Shown here: positions 40,743-50,767 of the stretch, piece by piece
Numbering within the stretch: position 1 is the stretch's first letter
How the letters are laid out: each line of letters opens with the position of its first letter
Assembly (NCBI GenBank): GCA_946498245.1
Contig: CAMMNN010000005.1
Coordinates: 1-64,000, forward strand
Direction: 5' to 3'
DNA from: an uncultured Clostridium sp.
GTDB taxonomy: Bacteria > Bacillota > Clostridia > Lachnospirales > Lachnospiraceae
Length of the DNA stretch: 64,000 nt
Program-made: the position numbers and the translations under genes
The notes under the pieces: model-generated
Database searches by the model: none
Told to the model about the DNA's origin: nothing
What the model saw: the letters and a program-made list of their open reading frames with translations, nothing else

Positions 40743-41627
40743 TCACAGCACCCCTTTCTGCCTCTTTCGGGACGTAATGCGGATATAGGCAACGGATCCC
40801 ACGGCGGAGCAAAGCAGCACTACCACCGCAATGGCCATTCCATAACCGTACTTTCTGGACTGGAATACTGTAAAGTACATATAAGAAGTTAAAAGCTCTG
40901 ACTGGTGAGCCGGTCCCCCTCCTGTTAATTGTACCACTAATTCATAGATTTTAAACACCCCTGTAATGACTAATACTGTATTGATTATAATGGTTTCCTT
41001 TAACATAGGCAGTGTAATCTCTTTCACCCTTCGGATACTTCCAGCTCCGTCTATCGCGGCGGCCTCATAAAGCTCCTGGGGAATGGTTCTTAACCCTGAT
41101 AGAAAAATAGTGCTGTGAAATCCCAGTACCTGCCAGGTGAAGACAATGGCCAGAGAAAGGGGCGTCCACCTCCTTCCTCCGATCCACTCAATGGCCAGTT
41201 CCTCCAGCCCTGCCGCCCGTATAAGGCTGTTAAGGAGTCCGTAATTGGGATTTAAAATATATCCCCAGATAATTCCAATAATAATGGGCGCAATAATATA
41301 CGGGGCAAACAAAACCATTTTAAATAAGCCGTTCCCTTTAAAATCCGTATTCATAATCAGGGCTGCAAAAAAGGAACCTGCCATTAAAAACGCGATACTG
41401 CAGCCCAAAACTAAAAACGTATTTTTTAGGGCAACTAAAAATAACTTGTCCTGAAACAGACGAATGTAATTATCCAGTCCATTAAATACCGCCTTCCCCA
41501 GTCCGCTATATTCGGTAAAGCTATAGTAAACGGCAATGGCCGCCGGAATCATAATAAACACTGTGTAGATCAAAAGAACCGGAGCCAAAAGAGCCGCCTT
41601 TGCTTTTTTCGTACTTAGCCATCTCAT
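40743..41627 (-). CDS. Carbohydrate ABC transporter permease (MalF type)
   Basis: YEAAAIDGAGSIRRVKEITLPML EAA loop. Confidence 0.93.
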   Translation of the reverse strand: MRWLSTKKAKAALLAPVLLIYTVFIMIPAAIAVYYSFTEYSGLGKAVFNGLDNYIRLFQDKLFLVALKNTFLVLGCSIAFLMAGSFFAALIMNTDFKGNGLFKMVLFAPYIIAPIIIGIIWGYILNPNYGLLNSLIRAAGLEELAIEWIGGRRWTPLSLAIVFTWQVLGFHSTIFLSGLRTIPQELYEAAAIDGAGSIRRVKEITLPMLKETIIINTVLVITGVFKIYELVVQLTGGGPAHQSELLTSYMYFTVFQSRKYGYGMAIAVVVLLCSAVGSVAYIRITSRKRQKGVL

Positions 41628-41633
41628 AGCAGC

Positions 41634-43019
41634 CTACCGTTCTGCGCTGTGGAGATCTTCCACGTATTGGGCCGCTTCTTCAGGAGTGTACACCCCTGTC
41701 ATAACCCCAAAGGACGCGTCAAAGTAGCCGTAAGCTACGCTGGTAGAAAGGGAGTTAAAGGGTTCCGTAACTGCCGCCCAGTCGTCGTTTAGAGCACTTA
41801 TCATAGTGGCCAGAACCGGGTGTTCTTCCTCATTCACTTCCCCGTTATACTGGGAGCAGGGCAAGGCAAAGGTTTCCTCGGCAATGATCCGGGTTCCTTC
41901 TTCCCCGTAATAAAACTGCCAAAATTTCATAATAGCGTCCAGAAGTGCCGGATCCTGAGCCGCCTTAGCAGACACTACATACACGCCGCCGGAAGCCTTG
42001 ATTCCGATTTCCTGGGGGTATTGGCTATCCGTAAAAGTGGGTCCCCAGAAGAATCCTATTTTGTCGGCGATTTCGCTGTTTTCAAAATCGCTGATGTCCC
42101 AGGCACCGGAATTGAACATTGCCGCATTGCCTCCCAAAAAGCTTTCTTTGGCTTCAAAATACCCCATATTGGCAATATCTGGGGTAAAGGTTTCATTGTC
42201 CCGCATTTCCTGCAGCTTTTCAAAGTAATGAATAAAGTCCTCATTTCCCCAGGAGATGGATCCGTCGTCTAATCCCTCCAGCTTTTCAAAAAATCCGTAG
42301 CGGGCCAGCATGGTTTCAAAGGCCCAACAGCTATAGTTATCCTTTGCGCCGATAGCCAGAGGAACAATGCCCGCTCCATTTAATTTATTTACCGCTTCCT
42401 GAAATTCTTCATAAGTCACCGGCGCCTCAGAGATCCCCGCCTGCTCAAACAAATTTTTATTATAGAAAAATCCTACCATCATTACTTCGCTGGGAAGGCC
42501 GTAATCTGCTCCGTCCACTCTGCAGCTTCCTTCCAGTCCCGGAAGGAGACTGTCATTAATTCCATAGGTTTCCAGCTCCTCAGCCATATTGTATAAATAC
42601 CCTCCTGCCGCAAACTCTCTGGCAGTAGCCTGTTCCAGCCAGAAAATATCCGGCAGCTTGTCCTCTCCGGCCAGCAGTGTCATCTGGGTATTGTGCTCCG
42701 AAACTTCCCTTCCGGAAATATCGATTTTAATGCCGGGATTTTCCGCCTCAAAGGCCGCGATAATCTTCATGACATGAGGGTTTTGGGCTTCCACGTCGGC
42801 TACATGTTCCGCAAAACGGATCGTAATCTCCCCCTCTCCGCCAGTCTGCGCCTCACTGGTTCCAGCCTCACTGGTTCCAGCTTCACTGGCAGCGCTGGTT
42901 TCGGCTGAGGAAGGATTCTCCCCCGTTTCCGCTTCTCCTGCGCCGCCGCACGCGGCCAATCCTCCGGCAACTGCGGCAGCAAGCCCTGTCAAAAAGATTC
43001 TTCTCCACATTTTTTCCAT
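41634..43019 (-). CDS. ABC transporter extracellular solute-binding lipoprotein (family 1)
   Basis: Lipobox GLAACGG, Ser/Thr/Glu-rich linker, SBP family 1 fold. Confidence 0.93.
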   Translation of the reverse strand: MEKMWRRIFLTGLAAAVAGGLAACGGAGEAETGENPSSAETSAASEAGTSEAGTSEAQTGGEGEITIRFAEHVADVEAQNPHVMKIIAAFEAENPGIKIDISGREVSEHNTQMTLLAGEDKLPDIFWLEQATAREFAAGGYLYNMAEELETYGINDSLLPGLEGSCRVDGADYGLPSEVMMVGFFYNKNLFEQAGISEAPVTYEEFQEAVNKLNGAGIVPLAIGAKDNYSCWAFETMLARYGFFEKLEGLDDGSISWGNEDFIHYFEKLQEMRDNETFTPDIANMGYFEAKESFLGGNAAMFNSGAWDISDFENSEIADKIGFFWGPTFTDSQYPQEIGIKASGGVYVVSAKAAQDPALLDAIMKFWQFYYGEEGTRIIAEETFALPCSQYNGEVNEEEHPVLATMISALNDDWAAVTEPFNSLSTSVAYGYFDASFGVMTGVYTPEEAAQYVEDLHSAER

Positions 43020-45500
43020 TTACGCTTCCTCCTTCTCCTTTACCTGGATCCCCTCCAGAGATCCGTATAATACCTCTATCTCTCTTTCTATTTTTTCTCC
43101 GTTCCTCTTCTGCCGGTAAACCCCCCAGGCTTTGCCGCAAATAAAGAAACTGGAAAAATCATCTTTTAAAACTCTGGGATCAAAAGAAATTTCCCCTCGA
43201 TACATATCGCTTTCAAATCCCATAAGTGCATTTAAGATTCCCCAACTTGCCATAGCCCTGCAGTAATGATGGCCTGACTCGATCTCGCTGAAAGGATTCC
43301 TCTTATAGCCGTCGTAGCGATCTCTCACGGCCTTTACCATTGTCAGCCCCTCTTCCACAGCCCCGGCATACATCAGGTTGGCCGCCACTTCATACTCAAT
43401 TCCAGTCCAAACCTCGCCATAGTACGAAAGGGGGAATTGAGGCCGTCCGCCATGAGGCCAGCTTGCCGTTACCAAGCCTTTCTCATCATTAATGGCATAG
43501 GCTCTGTGAACGCTGTCTGTATGGTAAAAATCGTCCTTAAAATTGTACTGGAACACAGCTTTTGCCGCCGAGCTGATATGAGCGTGAGGGAGAATTTCCC
43601 CAATTCCTGCCATATGAGCTAAAAACTGGCCCAGAAGCTGATCCGAAAGGCAGCCTGTTCCTACCTGGTATTTATAGCGATCCACGTCCTCTAATCTTTG
43701 AATGTAATACTCTCCGTTAAACATGAGTTTGTCAGCCTTTTCTCTTCCTTTTTCAAAGGCCTCCCGATACCGGCTGCTCTTCTGGGAATCTCCTAAAATC
43801 TCCGCTATTTCTTCACAGCATTTTAAAGCTGCCAAAAAAATAAAATCTGTCATGGGATTGGGTCCGTAAAATTCAATGTCATAGGTCGTGTTCTGCTGCC
43901 CGTCCAGAACGAAATCCCCGTCCAAATCCCAATGGGAAAAGGCGTACTCCATGGCTTTTTCCACTTGGGGCCACAGTTCCTCTAAAAACTCCACATCCCC
44001 CGTATTCTTAAAATCCCGGTACAGCCGGACAATGCTTCCCAACTGACCGTCGCAGGCCGGAACCATAGCGTACCGCTTCTGCCCGAAAACCGAAAACATA
44101 CGGGTAGACATACAGCCCATTTCGTCCGTTTCCCGGCAAAACTCTACTCTTCTCATAGATTTTTCCAGATCCGGAAACAGGAAAGCCACTGTCTGAGCGT
44201 AATTCCATACATGGGGAACACTTCCGTATCCACAGCCAATCCAGTCCCGGATTCCTTCAAAGCCACCGAAAGTCCCGTCTTCCAGACGGAAGCACAACTG
44301 GCTTCTCAGGTTGGTAATATTTGCAGTCAGGGCATCGACTACATAGGCCGGGAGATTGGTTTTGCAGAACATGGCTTCCCTGAAATCGCGGCTTCCCTTT
44401 TCCAGTCTTTCCAAATTTCGGTATACGTACTCTCCCACGTCCCAGGCATTTTTAAAAATCCCTGCATAGTAGTTGCGGACAGTTCCGTACTGGCCTTTCC
44501 GGAAATTTTCGTAATCCTCGTCAAATTCAATCCAGGCCTTTACCCGGTTAGGAAAATACCAGGAAATCACAAAACGAAACGCCTTCTCTTCCCCAGGTTT
44601 CAAGGTTTCATAAATTCCCAGGGATCCGATCTTTTCCCGGCGCTTTAAAAAGCTGAAATCATGGAATCTGGCAAACTCACATCCAATGCTGCTGGACGCA
44701 CTCTCCGGTTCCAGTCTGCCGTCCTCTGTAAAATCGTCCCAAAAATCCTGAATGCCGTCCACCCACTCCCCGTCCAGCCATTGGGTTTTATAAGTAATAT
44801 TGGGGGCGTCCGACATAATGGCCATATTGCCGTACCGCAGATGGCTTTCCTCCAAATGTTCCGGGGTGTAATAAAGTCCCCGGATCTTTCCGGATTGGCG
44901 AAATTCATTTTTAACGCTGTCAGCCAGCTTCAGATTTTCAATGACATCGTAGCCTTCAAATGCCGATGCGTTTGGCAGCGTTCCCACAATGCAGACGTCC
45001 AGATCCCCGCCGCTTGTATTTTTCACACGGTACTCCATAATGGCGCAGGGAATCCCGGAATCCTTGCTGTTTAAGGGGATAAAAGGCGTATATGCCTCCA
45101 ATGTAATATTTATGGGCAGCTCGCTGTCCTGAAACCTCACCTCTCCAAAAGGGTACTGGCAAATCATTTCCGAGTCTTCCAGCCTGGGAAGATTGACCAG
45201 TTCCGCCTGAAGGTAGCCGTGGGAGCTGGTATAGGGCGGTATCAGCCGGGACTCCAGAATTTTAGCCACCGGTTTTTCTAACTCCGGCCCCGCAGTCCGT
45301 ACAGCGAAAAACGCCAGTGGAAATTTCGTATTTTTTTCCGGCCAGTTAAATAATTCCCAGTCCGTCATCTTCCCCCTGGAATCAATGGAAAAATTGCCGG
45401 TTCCAATGCCGCCCAGAAGGAAGCGAACCTCTGATGCCTCTCTTGGATAGATCCTTTGCTCCCTGGAAAATAGCTCCTCTTTGGAAAAAACAGTTCCCAT
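43020..45500 (-). CDS. GH116-like (GBA2/DUF608-type) glycoside hydrolase
   Basis: GIGTGNFSIDSRGKMTDWELFNWPEKN; QNTTYDIEFYGPNPMTDFIFLAAL; start at 45500 has GGAGGAGA RBS. Confidence 0.82.
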   Translation of the reverse strand: MGTVFSKEELFSREQRIYPREASEVRFLLGGIGTGNFSIDSRGKMTDWELFNWPEKNTKFPLAFFAVRTAGPELEKPVAKILESRLIPPYTSSHGYLQAELVNLPRLEDSEMICQYPFGEVRFQDSELPINITLEAYTPFIPLNSKDSGIPCAIMEYRVKNTSGGDLDVCIVGTLPNASAFEGYDVIENLKLADSVKNEFRQSGKIRGLYYTPEHLEESHLRYGNMAIMSDAPNITYKTQWLDGEWVDGIQDFWDDFTEDGRLEPESASSSIGCEFARFHDFSFLKRREKIGSLGIYETLKPGEEKAFRFVISWYFPNRVKAWIEFDEDYENFRKGQYGTVRNYYAGIFKNAWDVGEYVYRNLERLEKGSRDFREAMFCKTNLPAYVVDALTANITNLRSQLCFRLEDGTFGGFEGIRDWIGCGYGSVPHVWNYAQTVAFLFPDLEKSMRRVEFCRETDEMGCMSTRMFSVFGQKRYAMVPACDGQLGSIVRLYRDFKNTGDVEFLEELWPQVEKAMEYAFSHWDLDGDFVLDGQQNTTYDIEFYGPNPMTDFIFLAALKCCEEIAEILGDSQKSSRYREAFEKGREKADKLMFNGEYYIQRLEDVDRYKYQVGTGCLSDQLLGQFLAHMAGIGEILPHAHISSAAKAVFQYNFKDDFYHTDSVHRAYAINDEKGLVTASWPHGGRPQFPLSYYGEVWTGIEYEVAANLMYAGAVEEGLTMVKAVRDRYDGYKRNPFSEIESGHHYCRAMASWGILNALMGFESDMYRGEISFDPRVLKDDFSSFFICGKAWGVYRQKRNGEKIEREIEVLYGSLEGIQVKEKEEA

Positions 45501-45519
45501 TCTCTCCTCCTTTCCATTT

Positions 45520-45621
45520 ATTCGGTTGTTCGAATAAGTTGTGTTGTTTTTTTGCTCCCTATGGGAATTAGGGAGCATTTTTCTTAGCTATATTGATTGT
45601 TCGAATGTTTTGTGCTATAAT
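45520..45621. promoter_or_regulatory. Divergent regulatory region with repeated operator-like element
   Basis: TTGTTCGAATaagTTGTG (45526-45543) and TTGTTCGAATgttTTGTG (45597-45614); TATAAT at 45616-45621. Confidence 0.55.
45554..45582 (+). terminator. Terminator-like hairpin inside the divergent promoter region
   Basis: GCTCCCTA tgggaat TAGGGAGC ATTTTT. Confidence 0.5.
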
Positions 45622-45680
45622 TCTAACACCGGACACCTGGTTTGTCAATACCGGGGCCGGATCTTTTATAAGGAGCTCAT

Positions 45681-47138
45681 ATGAACGCAAAGCCAAGAAT
45701 CCCCAAATACGTTATCATCAAAAACCAATTATCCGAAGAGATTGTCAAAGGCGTGTATGCCGTAGGCGAGGCTATCCCTTCTGACAATGAACTGATGCGG
45801 ACCCTTCATGTCAGCAAAAGCACCATTACCCAGGCATTAAAATCTCTGGAAGCAGAAGGCTATATCTCCCGCCAGCAAGGACGGGGCAGTTTTGTCCTTC
45901 CCCGTCCTCAAAAAAAGGTGACCCTTTCTCTGTATATCTGTCCCATGGAACATGGAGAGGAGGCGTTTTGGACTTCTTTAGTACAGAACTTTAATCAGGG
46001 CAGGCAGGATTGTCAGATTTTCCTGACCTTTTTATCCAACCAGACCGCTCCCCTTCGGGACATTCTCCTTCAGCGTTTTGCCAGCGGAAACGCCCCGGAT
46101 CTCTTTTCTCTGGACGGTCCCGACGTGCCTTATTGGGCCTACATGGATTCCCTGATGCCTCTGGACGCCTATCTGCCGGAAGAGATGCTTCAGTCTTTTA
46201 TTGAACCTATTCTTCAGCAGGGAACCTTTCAGGGGCATCTCTACCATCTGGGATACACGGAATCTTCCCTCTGCATTCTTTATAATAAAAAGCTTTTTGC
46301 GTCTCACGGCATCTCTGTTCCAGAAACTGCCGATGAGGCCTGGACCTGGGAAGAATTTACCGACGTCTGTTCCTATCTGAAAAGGCACTCGGATCTCCCC
46401 TATCCTCTGCTCATGGACTCCGGAAGAGGTCTTTCCCCCCGCCAGGGAGAATGGCTGACCTACTCCGGTCTTCCTTTTATTGAGCAAAACAATGGCCGCC
46501 TTTTTAACCCCGATTTCTCCCGAACCGAGGGATACGTAAATTCGCCGGAAACAGTTTCCGCCATGAACTGGCTGGGGGAATTGTTCCACAAATACCACTA
46601 CACTCACACAGAAAACCTAAGCGGGCTTTTTCCCGGCAATTTTGCCATGAGCCTGTCTCTTCCCAGCGCGTATTTTCAGACGGCAAAACATGAGGATTCC
46701 ATCGGAATCCTCCCCCTGCCCCGCGCCCGTCGGGCCGCCACTCCCCACGGTTCCTGGGGACTGTCTATGGCCCGCCAAACAAAATATCCGGAGCTGTGCG
46801 CCGAATTTCTGCGCTATGTGTTTAATTTTCAGAATCAGCTTAAAATCAGCCAGTACACAGGAATGCCTGTAATTAAGGAAATCTATGACGCTATGGAAAG
46901 CTTTCACGCCGTTTCCGGCCAAACCGGTATCCTGTTTTCCCAGCTCAGGAACTCCTCCTTTACCCGCCCCCAGACTCCGGCCTATCCGTTTTTCAGCAAG
47001 CAGTTTTCATATGCCTACTACAACATTGCCCTGGGGGCTGATCCGCAAAAAGAAATGGATCATCTGGCCCGACTGACAGACGACCATCTTTACCGGCACC
47101 ATTACTATCGTTCTAAATGGAATACAAGTGGTTTATAA
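45681..47138 (+). CDS. GntR-family winged-helix regulator fused to an extracellular solute-binding (SBP family 1) domain
   Basis: N-terminal GntR HTH (PSDNELMRTLHVSKSTITQALKSLEAEGYISRQQGRGSFV); C-terminal SBP-like region. Confidence 0.88.
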   Translation: MNAKPRIPKYVIIKNQLSEEIVKGVYAVGEAIPSDNELMRTLHVSKSTITQALKSLEAEGYISRQQGRGSFVLPRPQKKVTLSLYICPMEHGEEAFWTSLVQNFNQGRQDCQIFLTFLSNQTAPLRDILLQRFASGNAPDLFSLDGPDVPYWAYMDSLMPLDAYLPEEMLQSFIEPILQQGTFQGHLYHLGYTESSLCILYNKKLFASHGISVPETADEAWTWEEFTDVCSYLKRHSDLPYPLLMDSGRGLSPRQGEWLTYSGLPFIEQNNGRLFNPDFSRTEGYVNSPETVSAMNWLGELFHKYHYTHTENLSGLFPGNFAMSLSLPSAYFQTAKHEDSIGILPLPRARRAATPHGSWGLSMARQTKYPELCAEFLRYVFNFQNQLKISQYTGMPVIKEIYDAMESFHAVSGQTGILFSQLRNSSFTRPQTPAYPFFSKQFSYAYYNIALGADPQKEMDHLARLTDDHLYRHHYYRSKWNTSGL

Positions 47139-47169
47139 CCAAGAGCTCTTCCTACAAGTCATGAAATAA

Positions 47170-47206
47170 CCGGACGAGAATGCTTTATACCCGTCCGGAT
47201 TCTTTT
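47170..47206 (+). terminator. Intrinsic terminator
   Basis: CCGGACG…CGTCCGG followed by ATTCTTTT. Confidence 0.75.
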
Positions 47207-47237
47207 GCTTACATATTTCTAAAGATATTGTAACGTC

Positions 47238-47268
47238 TTGACAAGAGCGTGTATAATAACTCTATAAT
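47238..47268 (+). promoter_or_regulatory. Sigma-A-like promoter
   Basis: TTGACA (47238-47243), 19-nt spacer, TATAAT (47263-47268). Confidence 0.45.
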
Positions 47269-47407
47269 TGCGACAGTTTTCGCGCAGTTACAGCCACATG
47301 GAAGTTATATAATCACAGGCCCCAGAAATGTTATCTATCCTGCATAGGTAGGGCTTGTTTTGCCTATACCAGGATTATGCCGTTATATCAGGTAAATAAA
47401 GATAGGA

Positions 47408-49231
47408 GTGGTCATTATGCTTAATGAAGAAAACGTATGTACAGAAATTTACAATATTACAGAAAAAAATTTGGAAACACAAAATGAATCCGTTCATCTG
47501 CCAATGCCTAAAATCCCCTTTATTTATTCTGTAAAAGCCACCCCTGGAATAGCAAATATTAAAGAGATGGCGCAGTGTAAGAATAATATGGAATTTTTAA
47601 ATCTTGCTTATTGGTCGCTATTATTCAGGCTCCCAGACGAAGATGCTATTGCAATTTGGAAACAATCAGAGCAATTACCTTGTAGAGAATTTCAAAAAAG
47701 GGTTATACATCAGTTGATTAATTCAACAGAATTTTTATCAAAAGGCTGCAAAGTTACTAATAATATTTTTGGTTTGAATATATTTAGACGGGTTGCTGTA
47801 AAAATTTATAGAAACTCACCTGATACATTCAAAATGATTTTAAAAAAGCTATATCTGAAGCTAAAGGCAAGATCCAAAAGCGCAAAATTGTATATAGACA
47901 TTAGCAGTATGTTATCTTCAAACTTCCTCACAAGTATTCATCTGGTTGTCCAGGAAGTTGTATATTGTAATTTAAATATCTTTAGAACAATTATTGTAAA
48001 AATTCATAGGAACTCATCTGATGCATTCACAAAATTTTTTGAAAAGCTATATCTGAAGCTAAGGAAAAGATCCCAAAAAACAAAATTGTATATAGACATT
48101 AGCAGTATGTTATCTTCAGACTACCTTACAGGCATTCAGCGAGTTGTTCAGGAAGTTGTATATAGACTCCTTAACAATAACCATTTTGAAGTTGTACTGC
48201 TGAATTTTGATGAAAAAAAGAATAAATTTTATGTCTTTAATAAAAGTAACTTTTTAGACAGGTATCTCACAGGGAAATCTGAAATACATATAAATGAAAA
48301 AAGGAAATATCTAAAGTTTAAAGATTTTGGTAAAAATTCTATATTTTTTGACATTGATGCTGTTTGGAATGTTAAATTAGTCCGTTCATTCCTATATAAA
48401 ACGCTAAAGGCATTAAATATAAAAATTGTTACATTTGTGCATGATATTATTCCTATTACTGATCCTTTTTATTGCGACTTAGCAACGGTATGCCAATTTA
48501 TGAATTACACCAGTGCAGCTATAAATTATTCTGATCGAATCCTCACTTCCACAGAAGCAACAAAAGATGCGCTTAAAAAACTAATGTATCAAACAGATTC
48601 TAAACTGACAGATATGGGGGTGACATGGTTAGGTTCCGATTTCAGGCATTATGATGATTATGAAAAATTAGATGCCAGCATTGTAGACAAAGTAAAAAAT
48701 CACAAATACGTATTATTAGTAGGAACGCTAGAACCCAGAAAAAATCATAAAATTTTGTTAGAAGCATTTGACAGAGAATTGTTTGATCGCGGTTTAACGC
48801 TGGTATTTGCAGGGCGATACGGCTGGAATATTGATGAATTAAAAGTAACAATGGAAAATCACCCTCAGAAAAACCTACAGTTCTACCACCTTCAGAAAGC
48901 AAATGATATGACCATTGACTGGCTGTACAGAAATGCATTTTTAAGCGTGTACCCTAGCTTTAATGAAGGTTTTGGCCTTCCAATTATTGAGGCTTTGGAG
49001 CGCGGCTGTCCGGTTATCGCTTCTGATTGTAAAGTATTAATGGAAGTTGGAAAAGACTACTGCGAATATTTCATTCAAAACAATGCGGACTCTCTTATTG
49101 ATATAGTAAAGAAATATCATTTAAATTCCGAACTCTACGATAAATGGAAAGAAAAAATCTCAAAGTTTAGGCCAATTCTGTGGAATGAGGTTGTAAATAG
49201 AATGGAAATAGAGCTGAATCATGTTAAATAA
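47408..49231 (+). CDS. GT4-like glycosyltransferase with N-terminal DUF4214-like region and internal duplication
   Basis: GT-B motifs (VLLVGTLEPRKNHKILLEAF; SVYPSFNEGFGLPIIEALERGCPVIASD); N-terminal FLNLAYWSLLFRLPDEDAIAIWK. Confidence 0.85.
   Translation: MVIMLNEENVCTEIYNITEKNLETQNESVHLPMPKIPFIYSVKATPGIANIKEMAQCKNNMEFLNLAYWSLLFRLPDEDAIAIWKQSEQLPCREFQKRVIHQLINSTEFLSKGCKVTNNIFGLNIFRRVAVKIYRNSPDTFKMILKKLYLKLKARSKSAKLYIDISSMLSSNFLTSIHLVVQEVVYCNLNIFRTIIVKIHRNSSDAFTKFFEKLYLKLRKRSQKTKLYIDISSMLSSDYLTGIQRVVQEVVYRLLNNNHFEVVLLNFDEKKNKFYVFNKSNFLDRYLTGKSEIHINEKRKYLKFKDFGKNSIFFDIDAVWNVKLVRSFLYKTLKALNIKIVTFVHDIIPITDPFYCDLATVCQFMNYTSAAINYSDRILTSTEATKDALKKLMYQTDSKLTDMGVTWLGSDFRHYDDYEKLDASIVDKVKNHKYVLLVGTLEPRKNHKILLEAFDRELFDRGLTLVFAGRYGWNIDELKVTMENHPQKNLQFYHLQKANDMTIDWLYRNAFLSVYPSFNEGFGLPIIEALERGCPVIASDCKVLMEVGKDYCEYFIQNNADSLIDIVKKYHLNSELYDKWKEKISKFRPILWNEVVNRMEIELNHVK
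47773..48168 (+). repeat. Two diverged tandem copies of a 198-bp unit within the glycosyltransferase gene
   Basis: LNIFR…KLYIDISSMLSS(N/D)(F/Y)LT(S/G)I…VVQEVVY occurs twice, 66 aa apart. Confidence 0.9.
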
Positions 49232-49281
49232 AAGAAAACCCCATGTACAGGTGTGCGCTGCCGCGCACCCACGCACCAAAC

Positions 49282-49308
49282 AGGGGCAGAGTCAACCGCT
49301 CTGCCCCT
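49282..49308. terminator. Terminator hairpin between convergent genes
   Basis: AGGGGCAGAG…CTCTGCCCCT. Confidence 0.65.
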
Positions 49309-49339
49309 AAAGTTATATTTCTTATTATAATCTTCTTAA

Positions 49340-50689
49340 TTATAATCTCTTTAACAGCTTCTCTCTCTCCGCCTCATATCCCGGCTTACCCAGAAGAGCG
49401 AACATATTTTTCTTATAGCTCTCCACTCCAGGCTGATTAAAGGGATTTACACCCAGCAGGTATCCGCTGATGCCGCAGGCAAATTCGAAGAAGTAGAACA
49501 ACTGGCCCAGATAGTAAGCATTCTGCTCCGGAATATTGACTACCAGGTTGGGAACCTGTCCGTCAGTATGGGCCAAAATGGTTCCGTTCATAGCGCTCTT
49601 ATTTACAAAATCCACGCTCTTTCCGGCCAGATAGTTCATGCCGTCGGTATCCACGGCCTCTTCCTTGAGAAGCACTTCCGCTTCGGAAGTTTCTACGTTC
49701 ATAACGGTTTCAAACATGATTCTGGCTCCATCCTGGATAAACTGGCCCATAGAATGGAGATCCGTGGTCAGGTCTACTGCGTGAGGCAGGATTCCCTTCT
49801 GATCCTTGCCTTCGCTTTCTCCGTACAACTGCTTCCACCACTCAGATACGTAGTGAAGGCTGGGTTCGTAATTGGCTACAATCTCAACCTGTTTGCCCTT
49901 GCGCAGTAAGATATTGCGGACTGCGGCGTACAGCAGGGCCGGATTCTCTTCATAAGGAGTTTCCAGAGCTTTCTTTCTTCCGTAAGCGGCGCCTTCCATT
50001 AACTGGTCAATATCCGCCCCGCTGACTGCAATAGGCAGCAGACCAACGGCTGTAAGTACGGAGAAACGGCCTCCAACATCATCAGGAACCACGAAGGACT
50101 CATAGCCTTCCTCATTTGCCAGACTCTTTAAAGCTCCTCTGGCCTTGTCAGTGGTGGCATAGATTCTCTTATTGGCCTCTTCTTTGCCGTACTTTTCAAT
50201 AAGCAGCTCCTTAAATACGCGGAATGCGATGGCCGGCTCAGTGGTTGTACCGGATTTGGAGATAATATTAATGGAGAAATCTTTCCCCTTCAATACATCC
50301 TGAAGGTCCTTTATATATTTGCTGCTGATGCTGTTTCCTACAAAGTAAATTTCCGGGGTTTTTCTCTCTTCCTTAGAAAGTACATTGTAGAAACTATGGG
50401 ATAAAAATTCAATGGCAGCTCTGGCTCCCAGATAGGATCCTCCGATTCCGATTACCAGAAGGACATCGGAATCTGACTGAATCTTCTTTGCCGCTTCCTT
50501 GATTCTGGCAAACTCTTCCTTGTCATAATCCACCGGCAGATCAATCCATCCTAAAAAGTCATTTCCTGCCCCGCTTCTCTCCGTCAGAACATCTTTAGCG
50601 CATAAAACAGAGGCCTTCATATTTGCCAGTTCTTCTGCGGAAATAAAGCCTGCTGTTTTGGAATAATCAAATGTGACTTCTCTTCCCAT
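49340..50689 (-). CDS. pgi: Glucose-6-phosphate isomerase
   Basis: [45 protein letters not shown]. Confidence 0.96.
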   Translation of the reverse strand: MGREVTFDYSKTAGFISAEELANMKASVLCAKDVLTERSGAGNDFLGWIDLPVDYDKEEFARIKEAAKKIQSDSDVLLVIGIGGSYLGARAAIEFLSHSFYNVLSKEERKTPEIYFVGNSISSKYIKDLQDVLKGKDFSINIISKSGTTTEPAIAFRVFKELLIEKYGKEEANKRIYATTDKARGALKSLANEEGYESFVVPDDVGGRFSVLTAVGLLPIAVSGADIDQLMEGAAYGRKKALETPYEENPALLYAAVRNILLRKGKQVEIVANYEPSLHYVSEWWKQLYGESEGKDQKGILPHAVDLTTDLHSMGQFIQDGARIMFETVMNVETSEAEVLLKEEAVDTDGMNYLAGKSVDFVNKSAMNGTILAHTDGQVPNLVVNIPEQNAYYLGQLFYFFEFACGISGYLLGVNPFNQPGVESYKKNMFALLGKPGYEAEREKLLKRL

Positions 50690-50767
50690 CGCTATCCTCT
50701 CCTTTTTCTGAAGTTTTATTTTGTAACGGTTTATTAAATCGATTATAGCACAGTTACGCCCAAAAAT

